Shown piece after piece: positions 35,233 through 44,394 of a DNA stretch of 64,000 nucleotides. The position numbers were made by a program, and so were the translations under genes. Numbering within the stretch: the first letter of the stretch is position 1; each line of letters starts with the position of its first letter. The notes under the pieces were generated by a model. The model did no database searches. It was not told the DNA's origin and saw only the letters and a list, made by a program, of their open reading frames with translations. Source of the DNA: Streptococcus sanguinis (GTDB lineage Bacteria; Bacillota; Bacilli; Lactobacillales; Streptococcaceae); contig NZ_LS483364.1 in the NCBI RefSeq assembly GCF_900475275.1, positions 62,001 through 126,000 of the forward strand, given 5' to 3'.

Positions 35233-36246
35233 ATGAGTGAAACAAGCTTCTCTCAAGTCAATACAGCCATTAGTGTGCAGGAGGCTTCCTTTTTGACGCC
35301 CCAGCAATATGATCAGTTGCTGCAGGCTGACGATCCTGCCAGTCGTTCGGCTCTTCTGCAGGGAACGGTCTATGCCATGGATGCTGAAGCGATCAAGGAT
35401 CTCAATGCCATTGAGCAAGTACTGATGAAGCATTTGTATTCTGTTTATAATTGGGCGCTTGAGATCAGTCCAAGTAAGGAGTTAGTGGAGATTTTCACGC
35501 TCCGCTATACCTACCACAATCTCAAAGTTTTTCTCAAGGGTCGGGCGACAGGTCAGTCATTGGAGCATTTGCTGATGCCGGTGGGGACCTATTCGTTGGA
35601 GGTTTTAGAGCACCTGGTCATGGCCTTTTCGGCTGAGTATTGTCCAGATTTCATGCTGGACGAGGTGCTTGCGACCTGGCAGGAATACCAGGATTATCAG
35701 GATGTGCGCGTCTTGGAGATTGGCATGGATATGGCTTATTTCCAGCATCTCAAGCGCCTGACACAGGAGTTGGAAGATGAGAGCCTGCTGCAGCTGGTGA
35801 ATCTGACTATTGATTTTTATAATGCCATCACCGTTAAGCGGGCTGTTGACTTGGGAAAACCGCGCAGCTTTATGAGGCAGCTCCTGTCTGATGAAGGGAG
35901 CCTCTCTGCTGCCAACTGGATTGCCATGGCAGAGCAGGGAGATTTCTTGACATGGTTCAGCCAGATCAATCCCTGTGGTTACGATTTGGATCTGCGCTCC
36001 TATGAGGAGAAAATGAGGAACCAGACCTTGACGACAGTAGAGCTAGAATATCTAGCGGACCTCTTGCAGGCCAAGTTGCTGGCGACTGGTCAGTTTGAGA
36101 CAGATGGCCCGCTTCCTCTGGCCCGCTATCTGCTGGGCAAGGAGTTGGAAGTCAAGAATCTGCGGCTGATTTTGACCGGTATGGACAATCAGCTGCCAGT
36201 AGAGCTTATCAGAGAAAGGATGCGATCGATTTATGGACAAGACTAG
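35233..36246 (+). CDS. ntpC: V/A-type ATPase subunit C (c-ring cap, subunit d)
   Basis: A 337-residue soluble protein that links the central axle to the c-ring. TLRYTYHNLKVFLKGR and LEYLADLLQAKLLATGQFE are typical of the family. The ATG at 35233 has AGGAGG seven bases upstream; a longer frame from 35128 overlaps ntpE and is not needed. Its end overlaps the next gene by 14 bases. Confidence 0.92.
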   Translation: MSETSFSQVNTAISVQEASFLTPQQYDQLLQADDPASRSALLQGTVYAMDAEAIKDLNAIEQVLMKHLYSVYNWALEISPSKELVEIFTLRYTYHNLKVFLKGRATGQSLEHLLMPVGTYSLEVLEHLVMAFSAEYCPDFMLDEVLATWQEYQDYQDVRVLEIGMDMAYFQHLKRLTQELEDESLLQLVNLTIDFYNAITVKRAVDLGKPRSFMRQLLSDEGSLSAANWIAMAEQGDFLTWFSQINPCGYDLDLRSYEEKMRNQTLTTVELEYLADLLQAKLLATGQFETDGPLPLARYLLGKELEVKNLRLILTGMDNQLPVELIRERMRSIYGQD

Positions 36247-36553
36247 CTACAAGATTGCTGTCGTGGGGAATCGTGATACCATTCTCCCTTTTAAGCTGAT
36301 TGGTTTTCAGACCTTTCCGGTGAAGGAAGCTCAGGAGACGGTCAATACCCTGCGTCGGCTCGCTCGTGAAGATTTCGGCATTATCTATCTGACGGAGGAT
36401 ATGGCTGCGGATATTCCAGAAACCCTGGCCTACTATGATCAGCTGGAGATTCCTGCTCTTGTGCTCATTCCTACTCATAAGGGGAGCACGGGACTGGCTC
36501 TTTCGCGGATTCATGAAAATGTCGAAAAGGCTGTTGGACAGGATATATTGTGA
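36233..36553 (+). CDS. ntpG: V/A-type ATPase subunit F (NtpG)
   Basis: A 106-residue subunit of the central axle with the VVGNRDTILPFKLIGF start and FGIIYLTEDMA strand-helix pattern, usual size for the family. It overlaps ntpC by 14 bases. In E. hirae the corresponding gene is ntpG. An acetyltransferase gene follows after 7 bases. Confidence 0.92.
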   Translation: MDKTSYKIAVVGNRDTILPFKLIGFQTFPVKEAQETVNTLRRLAREDFGIIYLTEDMAADIPETLAYYDQLEIPALVLIPTHKGSTGLALSRIHENVEKAVGQDIL

Positions 36554-36560
36554 GGTTTTT

Positions 36561-37256
36561 ATGCGAATCAATCAACTAGGTCAACCCATTGGGAATGCTC
36601 TGCCGGATTTTCAGCCGGGGGACTTGCCTAACTTGGAGCGAATCGAAGGCCAGTATGTTATTATCGAGCGTTTGTCCAAGGACAAGCATGGGGCGGATTT
36701 GTATGAAGTGTATGGCCCAGATTCTCCTGCGGATATGTGGACCTATCTATTTCAAAATCCTGCTCAAAATCAGGAAGAATGGTCCCAGAAGCTAGAACAG
36801 ATGCTGGCAGCACAGGATCGTTTTCACTATGCGATTGTGGATAAGGAGAGCGGTAAGACTTTAGGAACTTTTGCCTTGATGAGGATTGACCGAAATAACC
36901 GCGTTATCGAAGTGGGAGCTGTGACCTATTCGCCTAAGCTGAAGCGCACCAGACTGGCTACAGAAGCCCAGTACTTACTAGCACGCTATGTCTTTGAAGA
37001 GCTGGAGTATCGTCGCTATGAATGGAAATGCGACTCCCTCAATCAGCCTTCAAGGCGGGCAGCAGAGCGGCTTGGTTTCACTTATGAAGGTAGGTTTCGT
37101 CAGGCTATTGTCTATAAGGGGCGCAACCGAGATACTGACTGGCTGTCTATGATTGACAAGGATTGGCCGGTCGTCAAGAGCCGTCTAGAAAAATGGTTGA
37201 GCCCAGACAATTTCGACGAAAAGGGCCAGCAAATAAAAGCCTTATCTGATTTTTAA
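36561..37256 (+). CDS. GNAT acetyltransferase embedded in the ATPase operon
   Basis: A 231-residue RimJ/RimL-type N-acetyltransferase. The acetyl-CoA region is around LATEAQYLLARYVFEELEYRRYEWKCD and NQPSRRAAERLGFTYEGRFRQA, classic for this subfamily. The DADMW-like GPDSPADMWTYLF motif is also present. Its gene is read between ntpG and ntpA with short gaps, so it is co-transcribed with the ATPase. It may modify an ATPase subunit or be a passenger; nothing in the sequence decides this. The start at 36561 follows TGAGG. Confidence 0.88.
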   Translation: MRINQLGQPIGNALPDFQPGDLPNLERIEGQYVIIERLSKDKHGADLYEVYGPDSPADMWTYLFQNPAQNQEEWSQKLEQMLAAQDRFHYAIVDKESGKTLGTFALMRIDRNNRVIEVGAVTYSPKLKRTRLATEAQYLLARYVFEELEYRRYEWKCDSLNQPSRRAAERLGFTYEGRFRQAIVYKGRNRDTDWLSMIDKDWPVVKSRLEKWLSPDNFDEKGQQIKALSDF

Positions 37257-37420
37257 AATAAAAAGTAACAATCCTTGCCCTAGAGCTAGCTAAGAAGAAT
37301 TTCAAACTCGCGGCAAGAATCAAAAAATACTCTTTGGAAATGAATTTCAAACTGTTACTTAGTTTGAGCTTTGATTTTCATGGAGAATTAAGAAAAATCT
37401 CCCAAGAATGGAGGAAGATT

Positions 37421-39211
37421 GTGAGTCAAGGAAAGATTATCAAAGTTTCTGGTCCTCTGGTGCTGGCATCAGGGATGCAGGAAGCGAATATTCAGGATAT
37501 CTGCCGGGTTGGCGATTTGGGGCTGATCGGTGAAATTATTGAAATGCGGCGGGACCAAGCCTCTATTCAGGTTTATGAAGAAACTTCTGGCTTGGGTCCG
37601 GGAGAGCCGGTCATCACGACTGGAAGTCCTCTGTCCGTTGAGCTGGGACCAGGTCTGATTTCTCAGATGTTTGACGGGATTCAGCGGCCTTTGGAGCGTT
37701 TCCAGACCATCACGGCAAGCGACTTCCTCGTTCGCGGTGTCCAACTGCCAAATCTAGACCGAGAGGCTAAGTGGGATTTTGTTCCAAGTCTGTCTGTTGG
37801 AGATGCAGTTGAGGCTGGCGATATTCTGGGCACGGTGCAGGAGACCAATCTGGTGGAGCACCGCATCATGGTGCCAGTCGGCGTCAGTGGACGATTGGCT
37901 AATATCTCAGCTGACAGTTTCACTGTTGAAGAGACTGTTTATGAGATTGAGCAGGCGGACGGTTCTGTCTTTAAAGGGACTCTCATGCAAAAATGGCCGG
38001 TCCGTCGTGGGCGTCCTTTTGCTCAGAAGCTGATTCCGGTTGAGCCTTTGGTGACAGGTCAGCGGGTCATTGATACCTTCTTCCCAGTGACCAAGGGCGG
38101 AGCAGCTGCTGTACCAGGACCATTCGGGGCTGGTAAGACTGTGGTTCAGCACCAGGTGGCCAAGTTTGCCAATGTTGACATCGTTATCTATGTCGGCTGC
38201 GGTGAGCGTGGCAATGAGATGACTGACGTACTTAATGAATTTCCAGAACTAATCGACCCGGCGACAGGCCAGTCCATCATGCAGCGAACGGTGCTGATTG
38301 CCAACACCTCCAATATGCCGGTGGCAGCCCGGGAAGCGTCGATTTACACAGGGATTACTATCGCAGAATACTTCCGTGACATGGGTTATTCTGTGGCCAT
38401 CATGGCGGACTCCACCTCTCGCTGGGCAGAAGCCCTGCGGGAAATGTCCGGCCGTCTGGAAGAAATGCCGGGTGACGAAGGCTATCCAGCCTATCTTGGC
38501 AGCCGGATTGCTGAGTACTATGAGCGGGCAGGCCGGGTCAAGACACTCGGTTCAACTGCGCGCGAAGGCTCTATAACCGCTATCGGAGCCGTATCACCTC
38601 CGGGCGGCGATATTTCTGAGCCGGTGACGCAAAATACCCTGCGAATTGTCAAGGTCTTCTGGGGCTTGGATGCCCAGCTGGCTCAACGCCGGCATTTCCC
38701 AGCTATCAACTGGCTGAGCTCATACTCACTCTATCTAGACGAAGTGGGAGCATATATCGACCAGCATGAGAAGATTGCTTGGGCGGAAAAGGTGACCAAG
38801 GCCATGAATATCCTGCAAAAGGAAAGCGAACTGCAGGAAATCGTGCGTTTGGTGGGCTTAGATTCCTTGTCTGAGAAGGACCGGCTGACCATGAATGCAG
38901 CCAAGATGATCCGCGAGGACTATCTGCAGCAGAATGCCTTTGATGATGTGGACACCTATACTTCTTTCAAAAAACAGGTGGCTTTATTGAGCAATATCCT
39001 GACCTTCGATGCGGAGGCCAATCGTGCCTTGGAGCTGGGAGCTTATTTCCGGGAAATCATGGAAGGAACGGTGGAGCTGCGTGACCGAATTGCCCGCAGC
39101 AAGTTTATTCATGAAGACCAGCTGGAAAAAATTCAGGCTCTCAGTCAGACTATCGAGGAAACCCTGCACCAGATTCTTGCCCAAGGAGGACTAGACAATG
39201 AGCGTCATTAA
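37421..39211 (+). CDS. ntpA: V/A-type ATPase catalytic subunit A
   Basis: Catalytic subunit, 596 residues. Walker A GPFGAGKT, the CGERGNEM and catalytic-glutamate region, and [14 protein letters not shown] are present, as is the extra non-homologous region of V-type A subunits. I chose GTG at 37421 ([13 protein letters not shown]) because GGAGG lies 6 bases before it and homologs start here. An ATG at 37334 would add 29 unrelated residues. A 164-base gap precedes it with no clear promoter. Confidence 0.95.
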   Translation: MSQGKIIKVSGPLVLASGMQEANIQDICRVGDLGLIGEIIEMRRDQASIQVYEETSGLGPGEPVITTGSPLSVELGPGLISQMFDGIQRPLERFQTITASDFLVRGVQLPNLDREAKWDFVPSLSVGDAVEAGDILGTVQETNLVEHRIMVPVGVSGRLANISADSFTVEETVYEIEQADGSVFKGTLMQKWPVRRGRPFAQKLIPVEPLVTGQRVIDTFFPVTKGGAAAVPGPFGAGKTVVQHQVAKFANVDIVIYVGCGERGNEMTDVLNEFPELIDPATGQSIMQRTVLIANTSNMPVAAREASIYTGITIAEYFRDMGYSVAIMADSTSRWAEALREMSGRLEEMPGDEGYPAYLGSRIAEYYERAGRVKTLGSTAREGSITAIGAVSPPGGDISEPVTQNTLRIVKVFWGLDAQLAQRRHFPAINWLSSYSLYLDEVGAYIDQHEKIAWAEKVTKAMNILQKESELQEIVRLVGLDSLSEKDRLTMNAAKMIREDYLQQNAFDDVDTYTSFKKQVALLSNILTFDAEANRALELGAYFREIMEGTVELRDRIARSKFIHEDQLEKIQALSQTIEETLHQILAQGGLDNERH

Positions 39212-40592
39212 AGAATACCGCACCGTCAGTGAAGTTGTCGGCCCTCTGATGATTGTCGACCAAGTCGCTGGCGTGCATTTCAATGAATTGGTAGAAATCC
39301 AGCTGCATGACGGCAGCAAGCGTCAGGGCCAGGTTCTGGAAGTCCAAGAAGACAAGGCTATGGTCCAGCTTTTTGAGGGATCAAGCGGTATCAATCTGGA
39401 AAAAGCCAAGGTCCGCTTTACCGGTCGACCGCTAGAGCTGCCAGTGTCAGAAGACATGGTGGGACGGATTTTCAATGGAATGGGCAAGCCAATTGATGGC
39501 GGCCCAGCTATTTTGCCAGAAAAATATCTGGATATTGACGGTCAAGCCATCAATCCAGTAGCTCGCGATTATCCGGATGAGTTTATTCAGACTGGAATTT
39601 CGGCCATCGACCACCTCAATACCTTGGTTCGGGGACAAAAATTGCCAGTATTTTCTGGCTCTGGTCTGCCCCACAAGGAATTAGCTGCTCAAATCGCCCG
39701 TCAGGCAACTGTGCTCAACTCTGATGAAAACTTCGCCGTGGTCTTTGCGGCCATGGGTATTACCTTTGAAGAAGCCGAGTTCTTCATGAATGACCTCCGG
39801 GAGACGGGAGCCATTGACCGCTCGGTGCTCTTTATCAATCTGGCTAATGATCCGGCTATCGAGCGGATTGCAACGCCGCGGATTGCCCTGACAGCAGCCG
39901 AGTACCTAGCTTATGAAAAGGACATGCACGTTCTGGTCATCATGACTGACATGACCAACTACTGTGAAGCCCTGCGGGAAGTTTCCGCAGCTCGTCGTGA
40001 GGTGCCGGGCCGTCGTGGGTATCCGGGTTACCTCTATACTAACCTATCCACCCTTTATGAGCGGGCTGGACGTCTGGTCGGCAAGAAAGGCTCGGTGACG
40101 CAGATTCCGATCCTGTCCATGCCAGAGGATGACATTACCCATCCGATTCCAGACTTGACGGGTTATATTACGGAAGGTCAGATTATCCTTTCACGCGACC
40201 TTTACAACAGTGGCTATCGTCCGCCAATCAATGTCCTGCCATCTCTGTCTCGTCTCAAGGACAAGGGCTCAGGTGAGGGTAAGACTAGGGGAGACCATGC
40301 CGCAACTATGAACCAATTATTTGCTGCCTATGCGCAAGGCAAGCAGGCCAAGGAGTTGGCTGTCGTTCTGGGGGAATCCGCCCTGTCCGAAACGGACAAG
40401 CTCTATGTCCGCTTTACCGACCGCTTCGAGCAGGAATACATCAATCAAGGTTTCCAGACCAACCGAACCATCGAGGAAAGCTTGGATCTGGGCTGGGAAC
40501 TCCTGTCCATCTTACCTAGAACGGAGCTTAAGCGGATCAAGGACGATATGATTGACCAATACCTGCCGCAGACCAAGGAGGAAGAAAGATGA
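39198..40592 (+). CDS. ntpB: V/A-type ATPase subunit B
   Basis: Non-catalytic nucleotide-site subunit, 464 residues. The Walker A position reads [13 protein letters not shown], degenerate as expected for B subunits. It shows [11 protein letters not shown], the [16 protein letters not shown] region and [12 protein letters not shown]. Overlaps ntpA by 14 bases and ntpD by 4 bases, indicating translational coupling. Confidence 0.96.
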   Translation: MSVIKEYRTVSEVVGPLMIVDQVAGVHFNELVEIQLHDGSKRQGQVLEVQEDKAMVQLFEGSSGINLEKAKVRFTGRPLELPVSEDMVGRIFNGMGKPIDGGPAILPEKYLDIDGQAINPVARDYPDEFIQTGISAIDHLNTLVRGQKLPVFSGSGLPHKELAAQIARQATVLNSDENFAVVFAAMGITFEEAEFFMNDLRETGAIDRSVLFINLANDPAIERIATPRIALTAAEYLAYEKDMHVLVIMTDMTNYCEALREVSAARREVPGRRGYPGYLYTNLSTLYERAGRLVGKKGSVTQIPILSMPEDDITHPIPDLTGYITEGQIILSRDLYNSGYRPPINVLPSLSRLKDKGSGEGKTRGDHAATMNQLFAAYAQGKQAKELAVVLGESALSETDKLYVRFTDRFEQEYINQGFQTNRTIEESLDLGWELLSILPRTELKRIKDDMIDQYLPQTKEEER

Positions 40593-41212
40593 CGCGACTC
40601 AATGTCAAGCCGACTCGGATGGAGCTAAATAACTTAAAAGCCCGTCTCAAAACGGCTGTCCGTGGGCATAAATTGCTCAAGGACAAGCGGGATGAGCTGA
40701 TGCGGCGCTTCATTGAGTCTGTCCGTGAGAACAATCAGCTTCGCCAAAAGGTCGAATCCGCTCTGGTTGGCCATCTGCAGGATTTTGTCATGGCCAAGGC
40801 GCTGGAGAGCGATCTCATGGTCAAGGAAATTTTCGCTGTGCCCATGCGGGAAGTCAATCTGCATGTGGAGACTGAGAATATCATGAGTGTGCGCGTGCCC
40901 AAGATGTACGCCCATATTGACAATCCGCATACTGATGACGAGGGAGACGTGGTTTATAGCTATGTGGCGTCTAACAGCCAGATGGATGAAACCATTGAAA
41001 GCATGAGCGATCTGCTTCCTGACCTGCTGCGACTGGCTGAAATTGAGAAAAGCTGCCAGCTCATGGCGGATGAAATCGAGAAAACCCGCCGTCGGGTCAA
41101 CGGACTAGAGTATGCTACCATCCCTGACCTCAAAGAAACTATCTACTACATCGAGATGAAGCTAGAAGAAGCCGAACGAGCCAGCCTCGTCCGAATGATG
41201 AAGGTGAAATAA
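40589..41212 (+). CDS. ntpD: V/A-type ATPase subunit D (central axle)
   Basis: A 207-residue protein with long helices at both ends ([28 protein letters not shown] and the C-terminal [15 protein letters not shown]), the axle that turns inside the A3B3 ring. It is the last gene of the operon; a strong terminator follows. Confidence 0.94.
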   Translation: MTRLNVKPTRMELNNLKARLKTAVRGHKLLKDKRDELMRRFIESVRENNQLRQKVESALVGHLQDFVMAKALESDLMVKEIFAVPMREVNLHVETENIMSVRVPKMYAHIDNPHTDDEGDVVYSYVASNSQMDETIESMSDLLPDLLRLAEIEKSCQLMADEIEKTRRRVNGLEYATIPDLKETIYYIEMKLEEAERASLVRMMKVK

Positions 41213-41246
41213 GATGTGTAGGCGTTAAAAAACGACTGAAAAACAG

Positions 41247-41292
41247 GAACTGGACGATGGATTCGATGAATCCGAGCCAGTTCTCTTTTTTT
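41247..41292 (+). terminator. Terminator after the ATPase operon
   Basis: An outer stem GAACTGG/CCAGTTC and inner stem GGATTC/GAATCC form one long hairpin followed by seven T bases. Confidence 0.88.
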
Positions 41293-41656
41293 CGAGTTTT
41301 TAGCTGTAGCTCGATTTAGCTGAGCTAACCTAGACTGAATAGATCTATTCACAGCAAAAATAGGAAAATAGACGAAGAAGTGACAGCTTCTAGGAGATTT
41401 TATCTTTTTTGCCCAGAGCTTAGGTCGGGTTCAGTTCACCAGAGTAGAAAAAATTCAAATAAGCCCAAAAGAAAAAACAGAACCTCTCTAAATGGGGTTC
41501 TTTTGCTTGTTGCCTGTTTTTATATGTTACAAACAAATCTCCATATTACAGGGGGCAGACAGTTTTGTTAAATAGGTCGAAAAAGGCTTTTTTCTTAGAA
41601 GATTTATGGTAAGATGGTTTTCGTATCATGAATGATTAGGAAGGTGCATTTTGCAT
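41293..41656. other. Intergenic spacer before the LysM gene
   Basis: Between the ATPase terminator and the LysM gene no credible gene is seen; a 63-codon frame at 41380 overlaps a second hairpin and has no ribosome site. The spacer holds a second terminator-like hairpin at 41479-41504 and an extended -10 candidate TGG-TAAGAT at about 41605-41613. No perfect WalR-type pair of TGTAAT repeats at five-base spacing was found. Confidence 0.4.
41479..41504 (+). terminator. Second terminator-like hairpin upstream of the LysM gene
   Basis: AGAACCTC pairs with GGGGTTCT (one G-T pair) over a seven-base loop, followed by TTTT. It may be a back-up terminator or an attenuator for a promoter upstream. Confidence 0.6.
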
Positions 41657-42754
41657 ATGAAAATGAATAAGAAATTACTTTTGGCTTCAACTGTTGCTTT
41701 GTCAGCATTGCCTTTGTTGACAACGCGAGCTGAGGAGCAGCCACAAAACTGGACTGCCAGAACAGTTGAGCAAATTAAAGCGGATATTACGAGCAATGAA
41801 AACCAACAAACTTACACTGTTCAATATGGTGACACTTTGGGAAATATCGCTCAAGCGATGAACATTGATCTTGTTGATTTGGCTAAAATCAATCAAATTG
41901 CCAATGCTGACTTGATTTTCCCAGGTACTGTTTTGACTATTACAACAAATGGACACAACGAAATCACCTCTGTAGAAATCCAAAGCTACCAAGCAGGAAA
42001 TAATGCAGGATTGGTAACGGAAGATTATACAGCAAGTGAGATTTTTGGTACTGAACAAGCCGCTCCAGCGGCACCTGCTCAAGCAGCAGAAACTCCAGCT
42101 CCGGCTGTTGAGGAAGCTGTTGCAGCTCCAGCAGACCAAGCACCAGCGCCTGCTGAAGAAGCTCCTGCACCAGTAGCAGAAGTTGCAAGTGAAGCAGCCC
42201 CAGCTGCGGAAGCAAATGCAGCCGCTCCTGTAGAAGCAGCGCCACTGCCAGCAGTAACTGCAAGTCCAGAAGCACCAGCAGAGGCAGCTCCAGAAGCGAC
42301 TGAATTAGGACAAAATCAAGTCAGTCAAGCAACTGCCGCTGTTGAGCCAACAACTTACAATGCTCCAGCTGTAACAGATGCTGCAAGCGTGACGACTAAC
42401 AATCCTGCTAATGAAGGTCTTCAGCCACAAACTGCAGCTCTGAAAGAAGAGATAGCAGCTAAATATGGCATTACAGAATTTAGTCTCTATCGTCCAGGCG
42501 ATAGCGGAGATCATGGTAAGGGCTTGGCAGCTGACTTTATCGTTGGTGACAATACTGAATTAGGAAACCAGGTCGCAGCAGATGTTACTTCTAACATGAC
42601 TGAAAGAGGAATCTCTTATGTTATCTGGCAGCAGCAGTTCTATGCACCATTTGAAAGCATTTATGGACCAGCTAATACTTGGAACCAAATGCCAGATCGT
42701 GGTAGTGTAACTGAAAATCACTACGACCACGTTCACGTATCTATGAATGAATAA
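41657..42754 (+). CDS. Secreted LysM protein with Ala/Pro-rich linker and possible LAS-type peptidase domain
   Basis: A 365-residue wall-associated protein. Signal peptide at 1 to about 25 (ending LTTRAEE), then a LysM peptidoglycan-binding domain at about 52-97 (YTVQYGDTLGNIAQAM ... LIFPGTVL), a long Ala/Pro/Glu-rich low-complexity linker (about 135-225), and a C-terminal domain of about 100 residues. That domain has His286, Asp293 (DHGKGLAADF) and a final DHVHV (His358, His360), the zinc-ligand pattern of LAS metallopeptidases; no other evidence of activity. The start at ATG 41657 was preferred; a TTG at 41651 is better spaced from GGAAGG. Confidence 0.85.
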   Translation: MKMNKKLLLASTVALSALPLLTTRAEEQPQNWTARTVEQIKADITSNENQQTYTVQYGDTLGNIAQAMNIDLVDLAKINQIANADLIFPGTVLTITTNGHNEITSVEIQSYQAGNNAGLVTEDYTASEIFGTEQAAPAAPAQAAETPAPAVEEAVAAPADQAPAPAEEAPAPVAEVASEAAPAAEANAAAPVEAAPLPAVTASPEAPAEAAPEATELGQNQVSQATAAVEPTTYNAPAVTDAASVTTNNPANEGLQPQTAALKEEIAAKYGITEFSLYRPGDSGDHGKGLAADFIVGDNTELGNQVAADVTSNMTERGISYVIWQQQFYAPFESIYGPANTWNQMPDRGSVTENHYDHVHVSMNE

Positions 42755-42764
42755 GATGGATACA

Positions 42765-42785
42765 AGCCCAGAAATGGGCTTTTTC
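42765..42785 (+). terminator. Terminator after the LysM gene
   Basis: AGCCCA-GAAA-TGGGCT followed by five T bases; a short but stable GAAA-tetraloop hairpin. Confidence 0.85.
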
Positions 42786-42826
42786 TGATATTCTCTGTGA
42801 AAAGGCGAGAATTTTCTGATAAATTT

Positions 42827-42835
42827 TGGTATAAT
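42827..42835 (+). promoter_or_regulatory. Extended -10 promoter of thrC
   Basis: TGG-TATAAT with its hexamer at 42830-42835, about 30 bases before the thrC ATG. No good -35 is present at standard distance. Confidence 0.6.
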
Positions 42836-42866
42836 AAAGCGAACTACAGATAAAGGATGAGAGAGA

Positions 42867-44351
42867 ATGACCTTAGTTTATCAATCAACACGCGACGAAA
42901 AGAATAGAGTAACAGCCAGCCAGGCGATTCTACAAGGCTTGGCAACAGATGGCGGGCTCTTTACGCCCATTACCTATCCGCAGGTCGATTTGGACTTTGC
43001 CAAGCTCAAAGACGCTTCTTATCAGGAAGTAGCCAAGCTGGTTTTGTCTGCTTTTTTGGACGATTTTTCTGAAGAAGAGCTGGACTACTGTATCAACCAT
43101 GCCTATGACAGCAAGTTTGATGATGCGGCTATCGCTCCCTTGGTTAAGCTGGATGGTCAGTACAATCTAGAGCTTTTCCACGGAGCGACCATTGCCTTCA
43201 AGGACATGGCTTTGTCTATCCTGCCTCAGTTGATGACAACTGCAGCTAAAAAGCACGGCTTGGAAAACAAAATTGTCATTTTGACGGCGACTTCTGGCGA
43301 CACAGGCAAGGCGGCTATGGCAGGCTTTGCGGATGTTCCTGGGACTGAGATTATCGTCTTTTATCCGAAAGATGGTGTCAGCAAGGTCCAAGAGCTGCAA
43401 ATGACGACCCAGACAGGTGCCAATACGCATGTGGTTGCCATTGATGGCAACTTTGACGATGCCCAGACCAATGTCAAGCACATGTTCAATGACACAGACC
43501 TACGAGCTCGTCTCTTGGAGCATAAGCTGCAGTTGTCATCTGCTAATTCCATGAATATCGGCCGTTTGGTGCCGCAGATTGTTTACTATGTCTATGCCTA
43601 TGCTCAGCTGGTGAAGACAGGAGAAATCACAGCAGGAGACAAGGTCAACTTTACCGTTCCGACAGGGAACTTTGGCAATATCTTGGCGGCCTACTATGCC
43701 AAGCAAATCGGTCTGCCGGTTGGCAAGCTGATTTGCGCATCAAATGAAAACAATGTCCTGACTGACTTCTTCAAGACTAAGGTTTATGACAAGAAGCGAA
43801 GCTTCAAGGTGACGTCTAGTCCGTCCATGGATATTCTGGTTTCCTCTAACTTGGAGCGCTTGATTTTCCATCTGTCTGGTAACAGCGCTGAGAAAACAGC
43901 GGCCTTGATGGCGGCCCTGAATGAGCATGGACAGTATGAACTAACGGACTTTGACGCTGAGATTTTGGAACTATTTGCGGCTGATTATGCGACAGAAGAA
44001 GAAACAGTAACTGAAATCAAGCGGGTCTATCAAGCATCTGACTACATCGAAGACCCTCATACAGCCGTTGCGTCCGCTGTCTATCAAAAATACTTGGCAG
44101 AGACAGGTGATCAGCGCAAGACTGTTATCGCGTCTACCGCTAGCCCTTATAAATTCCCAGTCGTGGCTGTTGAGGCTGTGACTGGTCAGTCAGGACTTAG
44201 TGACTTCGAGGCTTTGGAGCAACTGCACGAACTTTCTGGCGTAGCCCTGCCACCAGCTGTGGACGGCTTAGAAACAGCCCCAGTGCGCCACAAAACGACG
44301 GTCGCTGCAGACCAAATGCAGGCAGCAGTCGAGGATTACTTGGGATTATAA
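42867..44351 (+). CDS. thrC: Threonine synthase
   Basis: PLP enzyme making threonine from O-phosphohomoserine. The PLP lysine is Lys112 in GATIAFKDMALS, and TATSGDTGKAA and PTGNFGNILAAYYAKQ bind the cofactor and phosphate. It is 494 residues, the length of the longer fungal/E. coli-like class. Monocistronic, with its own promoter and a terminator shared with pulA. Confidence 0.96.
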   Translation: MTLVYQSTRDEKNRVTASQAILQGLATDGGLFTPITYPQVDLDFAKLKDASYQEVAKLVLSAFLDDFSEEELDYCINHAYDSKFDDAAIAPLVKLDGQYNLELFHGATIAFKDMALSILPQLMTTAAKKHGLENKIVILTATSGDTGKAAMAGFADVPGTEIIVFYPKDGVSKVQELQMTTQTGANTHVVAIDGNFDDAQTNVKHMFNDTDLRARLLEHKLQLSSANSMNIGRLVPQIVYYVYAYAQLVKTGEITAGDKVNFTVPTGNFGNILAAYYAKQIGLPVGKLICASNENNVLTDFFKTKVYDKKRSFKVTSSPSMDILVSSNLERLIFHLSGNSAEKTAALMAALNEHGQYELTDFDAEILELFAADYATEEETVTEIKRVYQASDYIEDPHTAVASAVYQKYLAETGDQRKTVIASTASPYKFPVVAVEAVTGQSGLSDFEALEQLHELSGVALPPAVDGLETAPVRHKTTVAADQMQAAVEDYLGL

Positions 44352-44357
44352 AAAACA

Positions 44358-44392
44358 AAAACATCAGCTTATTCATTGGCTGATGTTTTATA
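44358..44392. terminator. Bidirectional terminator between thrC and pulA
   Basis: AAAACATCAGC pairs with GCTGATGTTTT across a ten-base loop. A-rich on the left and T-rich on the right, so it can end transcripts from both sides. Confidence 0.88.
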
Positions 44393-44394
44393 AT

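Noticed and set aside
37334..37420. ATG at 37334 as start of the ATPase A subunit
   Set aside because: It adds 29 residues not typical of the family; the GTG at 37421 has GGAGG at good spacing and homologous protein starts there.
41380..41571. 63-codon open frame between the ATPase operon and the LysM gene
   Set aside because: No ribosome site, composition unlike a protein, and it runs across a terminator-like hairpin.
41500..41600. WalR (VicR) binding site upstream of the LysM gene
   Set aside because: TGTAAT- and TGTTAA-like halves occur, but not as a pair with the required five-base spacing.
41964..42275. Long minus-strand leucine-rich frame inside the LysM gene
   Set aside because: It is the antisense of the Ala/Pro/Glu repeat linker; low-complexity coding on one strand opens frames on the other.
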